A stretch of DNA of 64,000 bases from Pseudomonadota bacterium (GTDB lineage Bacteria > Pseudomonadota > Gammaproteobacteria > Burkholderiales > Rhodocyclaceae), in NCBI GenBank assembly GCA_018261905.1, contig JAGTRU010000022.1, forward strand, positions 16,559 through 80,558, written 5' to 3'. The notes under the pieces are model-generated. The model was not told where the DNA came from. It worked only from the letters and a program-made list of their open reading frames with translations, and made no database searches. This document shows positions 45,338 through 55,778 of the stretch, in pieces; position 1 is the stretch's first letter; the number at the start of each line of letters is the position of its first letter. The position numbers and the translations under genes were made by a program.

Positions 45338-46228
45338 TCAGAGCCTGATGGCAGCTTTGACCTCGTTGCCACAACCGCGGTATTCCAGACTATCGAAACT
45401 GATCATCCTGGACATGGCGATGCCCCGGCCATGCGTATCGAAAGCCCGCTCCGGGCTCATTTCGAGATAACTCGGCCAATCGAAGCCGGGCCCTTGATCG
45501 CGGATGATGAAAACCAGTTCGCCCTCGCTCCGTTCTATTTCGAGTTCGGCGTGGCGGACGAGATGCTCGGGGAGGGTCAGCAAGCGCTCGATTTCCTCTT
45601 GCAGTCGCCCTTCCTCGATGAGTCGCGATTTCTGCTCGTAACCGATCCCCAGATTGCCATGTTCGACGGCATTGAGCATCAGCTCGGACAAGCCGAGAAC
45701 CACGCGGCCCGGATCCGGTGCTGCGTTGGCGGCCAAGGCCGCCAGATTGCGCGCCTCTTCCGGCGTCTGGAAAGCGAAACGCGCCTCGAGCAGGCAGGCC
45801 AGGGTCCGCCCCTGGCGCTTGACCTCATCGGCCAGTTCCTTGTGCCCGCGGTAATCGCGCGTCGCCGCCGCGACGATGGCGAGCAGCGTGTCAGCCGAGA
45901 AGGGCTTGGTCAGGTAATAATAGGCGCCGGCCCGAAGGCCCTCGAGAACGTCGGCATCGGCCGTCATTCCGGTCTGCATGATGACCGGGACATGCGCCAT
46001 ATCGGGGCGCAGTTTGACCCGGCGCAAAATCTCGATACCGTCCATGTCCGGCATCATGCGATCGAGCAGGATGGCGTCGAAACGCTCCGGCGCCGCATCG
46101 ATTTCGCGCCAGGCGGCCGCCCCCGACGCCGTCTCGACCACCGCATAACCTTCCTCGCTGAGGTTTTCGGCCAGGGTCTCACGACCGATCGGCTCATCAT
46201 CGACTACCAGAATACAAGTCTGCGCCAA
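45338..46228 (-). CDS. Response regulator fused to an RsbW-like HATPase domain
   Basis: REC ILVVDDEPIGRETLAENLSEEGYAVVETASG...LLDRMMPDMDG; C-terminal GLSELMLNAVEHGNLGIGYEQK...DQGPGFDW...HGRGIAMSRMISF (N and G boxes). Confidence 0.88.
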   Translation of the reverse strand: MAQTCILVVDDEPIGRETLAENLSEEGYAVVETASGAAAWREIDAAPERFDAILLDRMMPDMDGIEILRRVKLRPDMAHVPVIMQTGMTADADVLEGLRAGAYYYLTKPFSADTLLAIVAAATRDYRGHKELADEVKRQGRTLACLLEARFAFQTPEEARNLAALAANAAPDPGRVVLGLSELMLNAVEHGNLGIGYEQKSRLIEEGRLQEEIERLLTLPEHLVRHAELEIERSEGELVFIIRDQGPGFDWPSYLEMSPERAFDTHGRGIAMSRMISFDSLEYRGCGNEVKAAIRL

Positions 46229-46316
46229 GGCCGCTCCTCCGTATTGATCGCCGGCCAGCCCGGCCGACAGTTTATGGACGCAAGATTAGCCCATTTCCTC
46301 CCGCCGAAACATGTAC

Positions 46317-47549
46317 CTAGGTCCAGTCGCCGCCTCTTCCACCGTCCGCCAGCCAGGCCAGGAGACCATGGCCGGCCGCCCAGCCGCTGGCGAAACAGGC
46401 CGTCAGCAGATAACCGCCGGTCGGCGCCTCCCAGTCCAGCATCTCCCCGGCACAAAAAACCCCGGGCAAACCGCGCACCATGAGTTGGCCGTCGAGCCCC
46501 GCGAAAGACACGCCGCCGGCACTGCTGATCGCTTCGTCGAGCGGGCGCGTCGCGCCCACCGGCAGGGGCAAGGCCTTGATGGCGGAGGCCAGGGCAAGCG
46601 GCGACTGGAAAGTCTCCGGCCGACACAATTCGCGTAGCAAGCCGGCCTTGACGCCCTCAATGCCGGCCCGCCGCCGCAGATGATTGGCCAGCGTATCGCG
46701 ACCGCGGGCTTGCGCCAGATCGGCCGTCAGTCTTTCCAGCGAGCGGCCGGGCGCCAGGTCCAGGGTCAGTGCCGCCGCTCCGTGCTGTGCCAGGCGATCG
46801 CGCAGGGGCGCCGAAAGCGCGTAGATCAAGCCGCCTTCGATGCCCGTCGCGGTAATATTGAACTCGCCCTGTTGGCGCCGCTCGCCGATGGCGGCGATGA
46901 CCGGCTTTACCGGCTGGCCGGCGAAACGTTCGCGGAAATAGGGCGTCCACCCGACATCGAAACCGCAATTGGCCGGTTTGAGCGGCGCGATGGCGATGCC
47001 GCGCTCGGCCAGCAGGGGAACCCAGGCCCCGTCCGAGCCCAGCTTGGACCAACTGCCGCCGCCCAGGGCCAGGATGACGGCATCGGCGGTGATCTCCCGC
47101 CCCCCCTCCGGCGTCGCGAAACGCAAGGCGCCCTCGGGCGTCCAGCCCAGCCAGCGATGGCGGACATGGAAATGCACGCCCTGCTGACGCAAACGGTGCA
47201 ACCAGGCGCGCAGCAACGGCGCCGCTTTCATCCCGCTCGGGAAAACCCGGCCCGAGGTGCCGATGAAGGTTTCGATGCCCAGACCGTGGATCCAGTCGCG
47301 CAAGGCCTGCGGACCGAAGCCGTCGAGCAGGCGAGCGATTTCTTCTTGCCGTTCGCCATAACGCCCGATGAAATCCGGCAAGGGCTCGGCATGCGTGATA
47401 TTCATGCCCCCCTTACCGGCCATCAGGAATTTGCGGCCGAGCGACGGCATCGCATCGTAGACCGCAACTTCAGCCCCCTGCCCGGCGGCCAGCACTTCGG
47501 CCGCCATCAGGCCGGCCGGACCGCCGCCGATGATGGCGAGACGCCGCAT
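46317..47549 (-). CDS. HI0933/YhiN-family NAD(P)/FAD-dependent oxidoreductase
   Basis: MRRLAIIGGGPAGLMAAEVLAAGQGAEVAVYDAMPSLGRKFLMAGKGGMNITHAE; C-terminal GVFCAGEMLDWEAPTGGYLLTACFASGWAAG. Confidence 0.92.
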   Translation of the reverse strand: MRRLAIIGGGPAGLMAAEVLAAGQGAEVAVYDAMPSLGRKFLMAGKGGMNITHAEPLPDFIGRYGERQEEIARLLDGFGPQALRDWIHGLGIETFIGTSGRVFPSGMKAAPLLRAWLHRLRQQGVHFHVRHRWLGWTPEGALRFATPEGGREITADAVILALGGGSWSKLGSDGAWVPLLAERGIAIAPLKPANCGFDVGWTPYFRERFAGQPVKPVIAAIGERRQQGEFNITATGIEGGLIYALSAPLRDRLAQHGAAALTLDLAPGRSLERLTADLAQARGRDTLANHLRRRAGIEGVKAGLLRELCRPETFQSPLALASAIKALPLPVGATRPLDEAISSAGGVSFAGLDGQLMVRGLPGVFCAGEMLDWEAPTGGYLLTACFASGWAAGHGLLAWLADGGRGGDWT

Positions 47550-48532
47550 CAGTCGCTGGCTGGCCCGCCGGCCGGGGCCGCTGGCTTGTCATTCGGCGCC
47601 ACCGCGAGGGCGACGGGCGCCACAGCCTCGTCAAGCGGGGTGACGGTGACCGCAACCTCGGGTTCGGCACCGCCGCCCCCCAGGATGATGCCGCGCAGCG
47701 GCGAAATATCGCCGAAATCGCGGCCAAGGGCGACCGTGATGTGTTCGGTATCGGGCAGCAGGTTGTTGGTCGGGTCAAAATCCACCCAGGGGTCGGCGAA
47801 ACCCGGCGCATAGACCGAAACCCAGGCGTGCGAGGCATCGGCCCCGATCAGCCGGGGTTTGCCGACGGGCGGATGGGTCAGCAGGTAGCCGCTGACATAA
47901 CGTGCCGCCAGACCAAGTGCCCGCATACAGGCGATCATCAGGTGGGCAAAGTCCTGGCAGACACCGCGTTTCTTTTCCAGGACTTCCATGACCGGGGTCG
48001 ATACCGTGGTCGCCTCCGGATCGAACTTGAATTCCTTGAAAATTTTCGTCATCAGCGCCTGGGCGCCGAGCAATACCGGCCGGCCGGGCGGAAAGCAATC
48101 CGCCGCGTAATCGGCCAGCTCATGCTTAATGCGGACATGGGCGCTCTCGAACAGGTAACGCGTCGCCTCGAGATCTTCCGGCGCCGGCGCCGTCGCGTCA
48201 TAGGCCAGGCGGTCGCGCAGTTCGTCCCAGGGCACGGACTTTTCAAGGTTGTCGGGCAGGTGTGGGCGGACCGCGATGGTCATCGCCGAGCTGATGAAAA
48301 GCATCTCGTGCGGCGCATGGAAAGCGATCCAGGTCACCGGATTGCCGAAAGCGTCCTGCCCGTCGCGCCGCCAGTTGGGGGTCGGCCGGATCTCGATGCG
48401 CTGCTCCTCGATCTGCTGCCAGGCCAGAATCCGTGGCGAGAGGTGGAGTTGTTGCTGGGACAGGGAAACGTGACTACCGTAGTCGTAAGTCGTTTCATGC
48501 AGCACGTGGTAACGAACGGGCGTCTTGGCCAT
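47549..48532 (-). CDS. Transglutaminase-like family protein (small form)
   Basis: MAKTPVRYHVLHETTYDYGSHVSLSQQQLHLSPR; KRGVCQDFAHLMIACMRALGLAARYVSGYL; SHAWVSVYAPG; DFDPTNN. Confidence 0.9.
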   Translation of the reverse strand: MAKTPVRYHVLHETTYDYGSHVSLSQQQLHLSPRILAWQQIEEQRIEIRPTPNWRRDGQDAFGNPVTWIAFHAPHEMLFISSAMTIAVRPHLPDNLEKSVPWDELRDRLAYDATAPAPEDLEATRYLFESAHVRIKHELADYAADCFPPGRPVLLGAQALMTKIFKEFKFDPEATTVSTPVMEVLEKKRGVCQDFAHLMIACMRALGLAARYVSGYLLTHPPVGKPRLIGADASHAWVSVYAPGFADPWVDFDPTNNLLPDTEHITVALGRDFGDISPLRGIILGGGGAEPEVAVTVTPLDEAVAPVALAVAPNDKPAAPAGGPASD

Positions 48533-48534
48533 GC

Positions 48535-51054
48535 TCACAGCGCCATCGTTTGCCGGCTGACATCGCCGACGTGAGTGAAGTAGCGCATGCCCAGCCAGTC
48601 GGAGAGCTGGATGGCCGCGGCATCGAGCTCCCAGAGCAGGCCCGCCAGTTCGGCACAGGGCGAATTCGGCTGGCACTGGCCCAGTCGCACCCGTTCGAGA
48701 ACCGCCAGATCGAAGGTGCGCAACCGACCGAGCACATCCGGCAGGGGGCTGCCGCTCTCTTCGCCCAGTTCGCGGGCCATGCGTTCGAGATAGCGGGCGG
48801 CGACCTCGGCCTGGAAGATGACGCCATGCGGGTTGCTGTTGTCGAAGACCAACAGGTCGAGCACCGGCAGCAATTCGGGCAGGCGCGAGTAACGCGAGCG
48901 ATAGGTGATGATTGAATCGCTCAGTTCAAGCAACCACTCCAGGCTGCCCGAACCGCGCGACGACGACATGCTGAGGAAATTGGCGACCGTCTGGGCGAGG
49001 AAGGAGAGGCGTTCGAGACGGCGGCCGATGATCAGGAAACGCCAGCCATCGTCGCGCGTCATGTTGTCCATGGCGAAGCCGGTGAGCGACGAGGAAACGC
49101 TGAGCACGCGGTCGAGAAAGGCAATCGCCTCGGGCAGCGTCGGATGCGTCTTGAGCGCTGTCTGCTGCTCGCGCTGCAGGCGGTTCAGCGAATGCCAGTG
49201 ATCAAGCGAGAGGCGGTCGCGGACATGCGTCGCCGACCACAACAGGCTGCGGATATTACCGGCCAGGCTACCCGGCTGGTCCGGGTCGTAGATCGCTTCG
49301 AGGAGGACATGCTCGCTGCCTTCCTTGATCTTGGTATCCTCTTCCGGCGTCGGCAGGATGCGCAGATGCAGCGCCATATCCATCGCCGAAATCAAGGCCG
49401 GCGTCTTTTCGCCGGCCGATTCGACCACCCGACTCAGCGCCACCCGCAACATCCGGGCGCTGTCGTCGAAACGTTCGGAATAGCGACCGAGCCAGAACAG
49501 GTTCTCGACGACGCGCGAAGTCAGGTTGGCACCGGCCCGCACCAGGTCGCGCACGCCGAGAGAGGGCTTGAGCAGGCTGAAATCGCTGACCGGGCCGTTG
49601 GTCAGCACCCAGGTATCCTTCGAGGAACCGCCGCGCTGCATCGAGATGATGCGGTCGCTGGCGCCGGTCGCGACGCGGGCCAGGCCGCCGGGCATCACCG
49701 AATAACCGTCCGGCGTCGCCACGGCATAGGCGCGCAAGCCGACCGGCCGGGCGAGCAGACGCCGTTCGTGCGAACGGCTCCAGGTCGGCCCCTGCGACAG
49801 GTTGACCATTTCCTGGGCGACATAGGCATGTGGCCGGGCTTCGATGCGGCGCAGCATTTCCTCGCGCGCTTCGCCCTTCAGTTCGTGACCGAACACCGGG
49901 TCCATGCGCTGCGTCGGGTAGGCCGGCTTGATCACCAGGTCGTCGAAATTCTCGCGGACGTATTCGAGCGCCGGCTTCTCGCCGCACCACCAGGTCGCCA
50001 CCGAGGGCATCGCCAGTTCCTCGCCGAGCAGCTTGCGACAGATCGCCGGCAGAAAGCCCATCAAGGCGCCGGAGGATAGCAGGCCGCTACCCAGCGCATT
50101 GGCGATGACGACGCGCCCGGCCCGGGCGACATTGAGCAGACCGGGAATGCCAAGGGCGGAATCGCCGCGCAGTTCGAGCGGATCGCAGTAATCGTCGTCC
50201 TGCCGACGCAGGATGACGTGAATGCGTTTCAGGCCGCGCAGGGTCTTCAGATAGACGGTTTCGCCGCGCACCGCCAGGTCCTGCCCCTCGACCAGCGGGA
50301 AACCGAGATAGCGGGCCAGGTAGGCGTGTTCAAAATAGGTTTCGTTGTACGGTCCCGGGGTGAGCAACACGATGTGCGGCTGTTCGTCGCCCTCGACCGG
50401 CGCCAGCGCCGCCAGACCGTCCTGCTGGTCGTGGAAGAAATCGGCCAGATGCTGGACATGCAGGTCACGGAACATTTCCGGGAAGACGCGCGAGACCACC
50501 AGGCGATTTTCCAGCGCGTAACCGGCGCCGGAAGGCGCCTGCGTGCGATCGGCGATGACCCACCACTTGCCGTCCGGCGAGCGCGCCAGATCGACGGCGT
50601 ACTGGTGCAGCCAGGTGCCGCCGGCCGGCTTGATACCCTGACAGGGCCACAGGTAGCCGTGCTGGCCATAGACCAGGGCGGGCGGCAGCAGGCCGTCGGC
50701 GAGCAGTTTCTGTTCGCCGTAAAGATCGGCCAGCATGGCATTGAGCACGGTTGCCCGCTGGGCGACGGCGGCCGAAACTTCGGCCCATTCCTCGGGCGAA
50801 ATGATCAGCGGCAGCGGATCGAGCGCCCACGGCCGGTCGGCGCCGTTGGGATCGGCGTAGACGTTGTAGGTGACCCCGTTTTCCTGGATCCGCCGATCGA
50901 CGAAATCGAGCCGGCGGTGCATCTCGTCCGGCGCCACCGAATCGAGATGGATGAAAAACTGCCGCCAGTGCGGACGCACAGTACCGTCCGCGGCGAGCAT
51001 CTCGTCGTAGCGGCGGGCAGTGTGGGGATAGATTGCGAGTAGTGTGCGGGCCAT
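48535..51054 (-). CDS. Fused circularly permuted ATP-grasp / alpha-E protein
   Basis: 839 aa. N-terminal half aligns by eye with the stand-alone ATP-grasp at 57471-58883 (GPYNETYFEHAYLARYLGFPLVEGQDLAVRGETVYLKTLRGLKRIHVILRRQDDDYCDPLELR). C-terminal half is alpha-E (ENLFWLGRYSERFDDSARMLRVALSRV). Confidence 0.9.
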   Translation of the reverse strand: MARTLLAIYPHTARRYDEMLAADGTVRPHWRQFFIHLDSVAPDEMHRRLDFVDRRIQENGVTYNVYADPNGADRPWALDPLPLIISPEEWAEVSAAVAQRATVLNAMLADLYGEQKLLADGLLPPALVYGQHGYLWPCQGIKPAGGTWLHQYAVDLARSPDGKWWVIADRTQAPSGAGYALENRLVVSRVFPEMFRDLHVQHLADFFHDQQDGLAALAPVEGDEQPHIVLLTPGPYNETYFEHAYLARYLGFPLVEGQDLAVRGETVYLKTLRGLKRIHVILRRQDDDYCDPLELRGDSALGIPGLLNVARAGRVVIANALGSGLLSSGALMGFLPAICRKLLGEELAMPSVATWWCGEKPALEYVRENFDDLVIKPAYPTQRMDPVFGHELKGEAREEMLRRIEARPHAYVAQEMVNLSQGPTWSRSHERRLLARPVGLRAYAVATPDGYSVMPGGLARVATGASDRIISMQRGGSSKDTWVLTNGPVSDFSLLKPSLGVRDLVRAGANLTSRVVENLFWLGRYSERFDDSARMLRVALSRVVESAGEKTPALISAMDMALHLRILPTPEEDTKIKEGSEHVLLEAIYDPDQPGSLAGNIRSLLWSATHVRDRLSLDHWHSLNRLQREQQTALKTHPTLPEAIAFLDRVLSVSSSLTGFAMDNMTRDDGWRFLIIGRRLERLSFLAQTVANFLSMSSSRGSGSLEWLLELSDSIITYRSRYSRLPELLPVLDLLVFDNSNPHGVIFQAEVAARYLERMARELGEESGSPLPDVLGRLRTFDLAVLERVRLGQCQPNSPCAELAGLLWELDAAAIQLSDWLGMRYFTHVGDVSRQTMAL

Positions 51055-51133
51055 TCAGCCAGTCGAGCAATGCGGGCGGGCTGTTTCCAGCCCTTGTTCG
51101 CGGCCCGGGGGCCGCCACCCGCATCAGGAAGGG

Positions 51134-54100
51134 TTAGGAACGGCGCAAGTCTAGCGTAAACGGGTGCTCCCCGGTAATTACCGGCGTGCCGACCAGCATC
51201 TTGCCCGGCGTGTGGCCGAAGCGGAAGAAACGCGCCAGACGGCGGCTTTCCGCCTCGAAGGCATTGACCGGGAAGGTATCGAAACTGCGTCCGCCCGGAT
51301 GCGCCACGTGGTACTGGCAACCGCCCAGCGAACGCTGCATCCAGGTATCGACGATGTCAAAGACCAGCGGCGCATGCACGCCGATCGTCGGATGCAGGCA
51401 GGACGCCGGCTGCCAGGCGCGATAACGCACGCCGGCGACGAATTCGCCGTTGGTGCCGGTATTCTGCAGCGGCACGGGGACGCCGTTGCAGGTCAGCACG
51501 TAACGATCCGGCGCCATGCCCTTGACCTTGACCTGGACGCGCTCGACCGAGGAATCGACGTAACGCACCGTGGTCCCGGCACTGCCCTCCTCGCCCATGA
51601 CATGCCAGGGTTCGAGGGCGTGACGCAATTCGAACTCGATGCCCTTGACGGCGAAATCGCCGTATTTCGGGAAGCGGAATTCGAAATGCGGGGCGAACCA
51701 TTCCGTCTTGAAGGCAAAGCCCGCCTCGGCCATTTCCTGCATGACATCCTTGAAATCCTGCTCGGCGTAGAAGGGCAGCATGAAGCGGTCGTGCAACTCG
51801 GTACCCCAGCGCGCCAGGCGGGCCGGTTCGTAAGGTTCTTCCCAGAAGCGGGCGATCATGGCGCGCAGCAGCAATTGCTGGGCGAGCGACATGCGGGCGT
51901 GCGGCGGCATTTCGAAGGCGCGCAGTTCGAGCAGACCGAGGCGGCCGGTCGGGCCGTCCGGCGAATACAGCTTGTCAATGCAGAACTCGGAACGGTGCGT
52001 ATTGCCGGTGACGTCGGTGAGCAGGTTGCGCAGGATGCGGTCGATCAGCCAGGGCGGGACGACGCCGCCCGGCTGCGGAATCTGCTTGAAGGCAATTTCC
52101 AGTTCGTACAGCGAATCGTTGCGTGCCTCATCGACGCGCGGCGCCTGGCTGGTCGGCCCGATGAACAGGCCGGAGAACAGGTAGGACAGGCTCGGATGAT
52201 TGTGCCAGTAGGCGATCAGGCTCTTCAGCAGGTCCGGCCGACGGAGGAAGGGCGAATCGTTCGGCGTCGCGCCGCCGAGCACGAAGTGATTGCCACCGCC
52301 GGTGCCGGTGTGGCGGCCATCGACCATGAATTTCTCGGTGGTCAGGCGGGTCAGGTGCGCCGCATCGTAAAGATGGGTGGTCTGCTCGACTAGCTGATCC
52401 CAGCTCTTCGCCGGGTGGATATTGACTTCGATGACGCCGGGGTCGGGCGTCACGCGGAAATGCGTCAGGCGCGGATCGGAGGGCGGCTCGTAGCCTTCCA
52501 TGATCACCGGCAGATTCATCTCTTCGGCGGTGGCTTCGACGGCGGCGACGATTTCCAGGTAGTCGTCGAGTTTCTCGGTCGGCGGCATGAAGATGTAGAG
52601 CTTGCCGTCGCGCGGCTCGGCGCACATTGCGAGACGCGTGATCCAGGCCGCCGATTCCTTGAAACCGGGGCGGGTGTCGGTCGGTTTTTCCCAGGGATGG
52701 CCCTGGCCGGGCGCGGCGGCGAAGCCGGCAGCGGAACCGCTGCGTCTATCCTGCATCTGCGGCGCCCGGGCTTCCCGGTGGCCATCGACGCGAGCCCGCA
52801 GCTCGGCATGGCTGGCCAGCGGATCGGTGGCCATCTCGGCATCCGGCGGATTGACGTAGGGATAGTCGCTCTGCGCCGTCCATGGCTGCGAGTCGATCGG
52901 CAGGCGATAACCCATCGCCGAATCGCCGGGGAACAGATAGCAGCGCTCGGCACGCAGGAACCACGGCCCGGTCTGCCATTGGTCGGCCAGGTTTTTCATG
53001 ATCGGCAGGGTATAACCGACGGTGTACTTCAGCCCCTGGGTGAACACCTTCATCAGGCGTTCGCGCTCCAGTTCGTCATCGACGCGCGAATCGAAGGGAT
53101 CGACATTGCCCGGCAGGCGGCGCTCGCGCCACATGTAGTAATAGACGTCCTCGAAGGCTGGGAAGACGTGTTCGCCCGTGACGCCTAGGCGTTCGGCTAC
53201 GCGGCGCAGGAAATGCCCCGCCTGCTCGGCGGTGACGCCGTAATCCTTGCGCTCGTCGGCGTACAGCGCCGGGGCATTCCAGATTGGCTCGCCATCCTTG
53301 CGCCAGAAGCAGTTCAGCGACCAGCGCGGCAACTGCTCGCCGGGATACCACTTGCCCTGGCCGAAATGCATCAGGCCGTTCGGCGCATATTTCTCGCGCA
53401 GGCGGTGGAACAGTTCGGCGGCAAAGAAGCGTTTGGTTGGGCCGAGGGCGGCGGTATTCCATTCGGCACCATCCGGATCGTCGACGGCGACGAAGGTCGG
53501 CTCGCCGCCCTGGGTCAGGCGGACATCGAGTTCCTGCAGGGTGCCGTCGATCTTGTGCCCGAGATTTTCAATTTCCAGCCACTGCTCATCGGTATACGGC
53601 TTGGTCACGCGCGGCGCTTCCCAAATACGCGAAACTCCCATGTGGTGGGCAAACTCGGTTTCGCATTCGTCGATGCCGCCGCTGATCGGCGCGGCCGACG
53701 AGGGTTCCGGGGTGCAGGCGAGCGGGATATGACCTTCGCCGGCAAACAACCCGGACGTCGGATCGAGACCGATCCAGCCAGCGCCCGGCAGGTAGACTTC
53801 GGTCCAGGCGTGCAGATCGGTGAAATCGGCTTCCGGGCCGGACGGGCCATCCAGCGATTTGACGTCGGCCGTCAGCTGGATCAGGTAGCCGGACACGAAA
53901 CGCGCCGCCAGGCCGAGGTGGCGCAGCACCTGCACCAGCAGCCAGGCCGAGTCGCGGCAGGAGCCGGAACGCTTGGTCAGCGTTTCTTCGGGCGTCTGGA
54001 CGCCGGGTTCCATGCGGATGGTGTAGCCGATGTCCTGCTGCACCCGGGCATTGATCGCCACCAGGAAATCGACGCTGCGCAGCGGTTCGAGCGAAATGCT

Positions 54101-54496
54101 GGCGACGTACTGCGCGAAGGCCGGACCATAGTCGACCTTGTAGAGATAGGGTGCCAGTTCGTGACGCTCGCCGGCCTCGTAGGCGAAGGGAATCTTCTCG
54201 GCATGCGGCTCGAGGAAGAAGTCGAAGGGATTGATGACCGACATCTCGGCCACCATGTCGACCTCGACGCGGAACTCGCGGGTTTTTTCCGGGAATACCA
54301 GGCGCGCCAGGTAATTCCCCTGCGGATCCTGCTGCCAGTTGATGAAGTGCTTTTCCGGCCCGACCTTCAGCGAGTAGGAAAGAATGCGCGTCCGTGAATG
54401 CGGACAGGGGCGCAGACGAATGACCTGCGGGCCGAGATTGATCAGGCGATCATAGGAGTAATGCGTGACGTGATTTAGTGCGACGTGAATGGACAC
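51134..54496 (-). CDS. Large transglutaminase-like protein with DUF2126 C-terminal region
   Basis: 1120 aa; [96 protein letters not shown]; long DUF2126-type region. Confidence 0.92.
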   Translation of the reverse strand: MSIHVALNHVTHYSYDRLINLGPQVIRLRPCPHSRTRILSYSLKVGPEKHFINWQQDPQGNYLARLVFPEKTREFRVEVDMVAEMSVINPFDFFLEPHAEKIPFAYEAGERHELAPYLYKVDYGPAFAQYVASISLEPLRSVDFLVAINARVQQDIGYTIRMEPGVQTPEETLTKRSGSCRDSAWLLVQVLRHLGLAARFVSGYLIQLTADVKSLDGPSGPEADFTDLHAWTEVYLPGAGWIGLDPTSGLFAGEGHIPLACTPEPSSAAPISGGIDECETEFAHHMGVSRIWEAPRVTKPYTDEQWLEIENLGHKIDGTLQELDVRLTQGGEPTFVAVDDPDGAEWNTAALGPTKRFFAAELFHRLREKYAPNGLMHFGQGKWYPGEQLPRWSLNCFWRKDGEPIWNAPALYADERKDYGVTAEQAGHFLRRVAERLGVTGEHVFPAFEDVYYYMWRERRLPGNVDPFDSRVDDELERERLMKVFTQGLKYTVGYTLPIMKNLADQWQTGPWFLRAERCYLFPGDSAMGYRLPIDSQPWTAQSDYPYVNPPDAEMATDPLASHAELRARVDGHREARAPQMQDRRSGSAAGFAAAPGQGHPWEKPTDTRPGFKESAAWITRLAMCAEPRDGKLYIFMPPTEKLDDYLEIVAAVEATAEEMNLPVIMEGYEPPSDPRLTHFRVTPDPGVIEVNIHPAKSWDQLVEQTTHLYDAAHLTRLTTEKFMVDGRHTGTGGGNHFVLGGATPNDSPFLRRPDLLKSLIAYWHNHPSLSYLFSGLFIGPTSQAPRVDEARNDSLYELEIAFKQIPQPGGVVPPWLIDRILRNLLTDVTGNTHRSEFCIDKLYSPDGPTGRLGLLELRAFEMPPHARMSLAQQLLLRAMIARFWEEPYEPARLARWGTELHDRFMLPFYAEQDFKDVMQEMAEAGFAFKTEWFAPHFEFRFPKYGDFAVKGIEFELRHALEPWHVMGEEGSAGTTVRYVDSSVERVQVKVKGMAPDRYVLTCNGVPVPLQNTGTNGEFVAGVRYRAWQPASCLHPTIGVHAPLVFDIVDTWMQRSLGGCQYHVAHPGGRSFDTFPVNAFEAESRRLARFFRFGHTPGKMLVGTPVITGEHPFTLDLRRS

Positions 54497-54616
54497 GGGC
54501 TTGCTCCGGGCAAATAGACTGAAAGGCTAAAAGCAAGACACGAACCAGCTTGCAAGCCATTGATTTTTCGAATCAGAAAATGGCAACGGCACCAAGCCAA
54601 AGCCGAAACCGATGGA

Positions 54617-54639
54617 AGGCGCACCACAGCGGTGCGCCT
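54617..54639 (-). terminator. Hairpin downstream of the aminotransferase
   Basis: AGGCGCACC (54617-54625) - ACAGC - GGTGCGCCT (54631-54639); weak T-tract. Confidence 0.4.
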
Positions 54640-54650
54640 CGACCAGGGGA

Positions 54651-55778
54651 TTATTTTACTTGCACCAATGCGTCAGCCAGATGACGGACCGTGCGCTCGA
54701 TATTGTGCAGCTTGTCCAGCCCGAACAGGCCGACCCGGAAAGTCCGGTAATCGGCCGGCTCGTCGCACTGCAGCGGCACCCCGGCGGCGGTCTGCAGACC
54801 GAGACCAACGAACTTCTTGCCGGACTGGATATCCGGGTCGCAGGTGTAGCTGACGACGACACCCGGCGCCCCGAAACCTTCGGCCGCGACACTGGGAAAA
54901 CCATTGGCGGCCAACAGCGCCCGCACCTGATCGCCAAGCGCCTGCTGTTCGGCTTGAATTTTGTCAAAACCGTAGGCTTCCATCTCCAGCATCACCTCGC
55001 GCAAGCGGGCAATGCCATCGGTCGGCATCGTCGCGTGATAGGCATGGCCACCCGCTTCGTAGCTTTCCATGATCTGCAGCCATTTTTTCAGGTCGCAGGC
55101 GAAGCTGCTGCTGGTCGTCGCGTCGATCGCCGCCCTCGCCCGCTCGCCGAGCATCACCAGCGCACAGCACGGCGAAGCGCTCCAGCCCTTCTGCGGCGCA
55201 CTGATCAGCACGTCGACGCCAGTGGCTGCCATATCGACCCAGATCGTCCCGGAGGCAACACAATCGAGCACGAACAAGCCGCCGACGGCATGTACGGCCT
55301 TGGCGACCGCCTCCATGTAGTCGGTCGGCAGGATGATGCCGGACGCCGTTTCGACGTGCGGCGCAAAGACCACGGCCGGCTTCTCACGCAGGATGGCGGC
55401 GACGACTTCGGCGATCGGCGGCGGCGCAAACGGCGACTGGGAAGTTTCACCCTGGCGGCGGGCCTTGAGCACGATAGCTTCGGACGGAATCCGCCCCATC
55501 TCGAAAATCTGCGTCCAGCGGAAACTGAACCAGCCATTGCGGATCACCAGCACCTTCTGGTCAGTAGCGAACTGCCGGGCCACGGCCTCCATGCCAAAAG
55601 TGCCGCTGCCCGGCACGATGGCCACAGCCTGCGCGCCATACACCTGCTTGAGAATCCGCGAAACATCGCGCATCACGCCCTGGAAGGACTGCGACATGTG
55701 GTTCAGGGCGCGGTCGGTATAGACCACGGAATATTCGAGCAGGCCGTCGGGGTCGACGGCGGGCAGCAGGCGGGACAT
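54651..55778 (-). CDS. Class V pyridoxal-phosphate aminotransferase (alanine-glyoxylate/serine-type)
   Basis: MSRLLPAVDPDGLLEYSVVYTDRALNHMSQSFQGVMRDVSRILKQVYGAQAVAIVPGSGTFGMEAVARQF; SAPQKGWSASPCCALVML. Start at 55778; the tracked N-terminus (MATFFLAKQEES) is repeat-derived. Confidence 0.88.
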   Translation of the reverse strand: MSRLLPAVDPDGLLEYSVVYTDRALNHMSQSFQGVMRDVSRILKQVYGAQAVAIVPGSGTFGMEAVARQFATDQKVLVIRNGWFSFRWTQIFEMGRIPSEAIVLKARRQGETSQSPFAPPPIAEVVAAILREKPAVVFAPHVETASGIILPTDYMEAVAKAVHAVGGLFVLDCVASGTIWVDMAATGVDVLISAPQKGWSASPCCALVMLGERARAAIDATTSSSFACDLKKWLQIMESYEAGGHAYHATMPTDGIARLREVMLEMEAYGFDKIQAEQQALGDQVRALLAANGFPSVAAEGFGAPGVVVSYTCDPDIQSGKKFVGLGLQTAAGVPLQCDEPADYRTFRVGLFGLDKLHNIERTVRHLADALVQVK

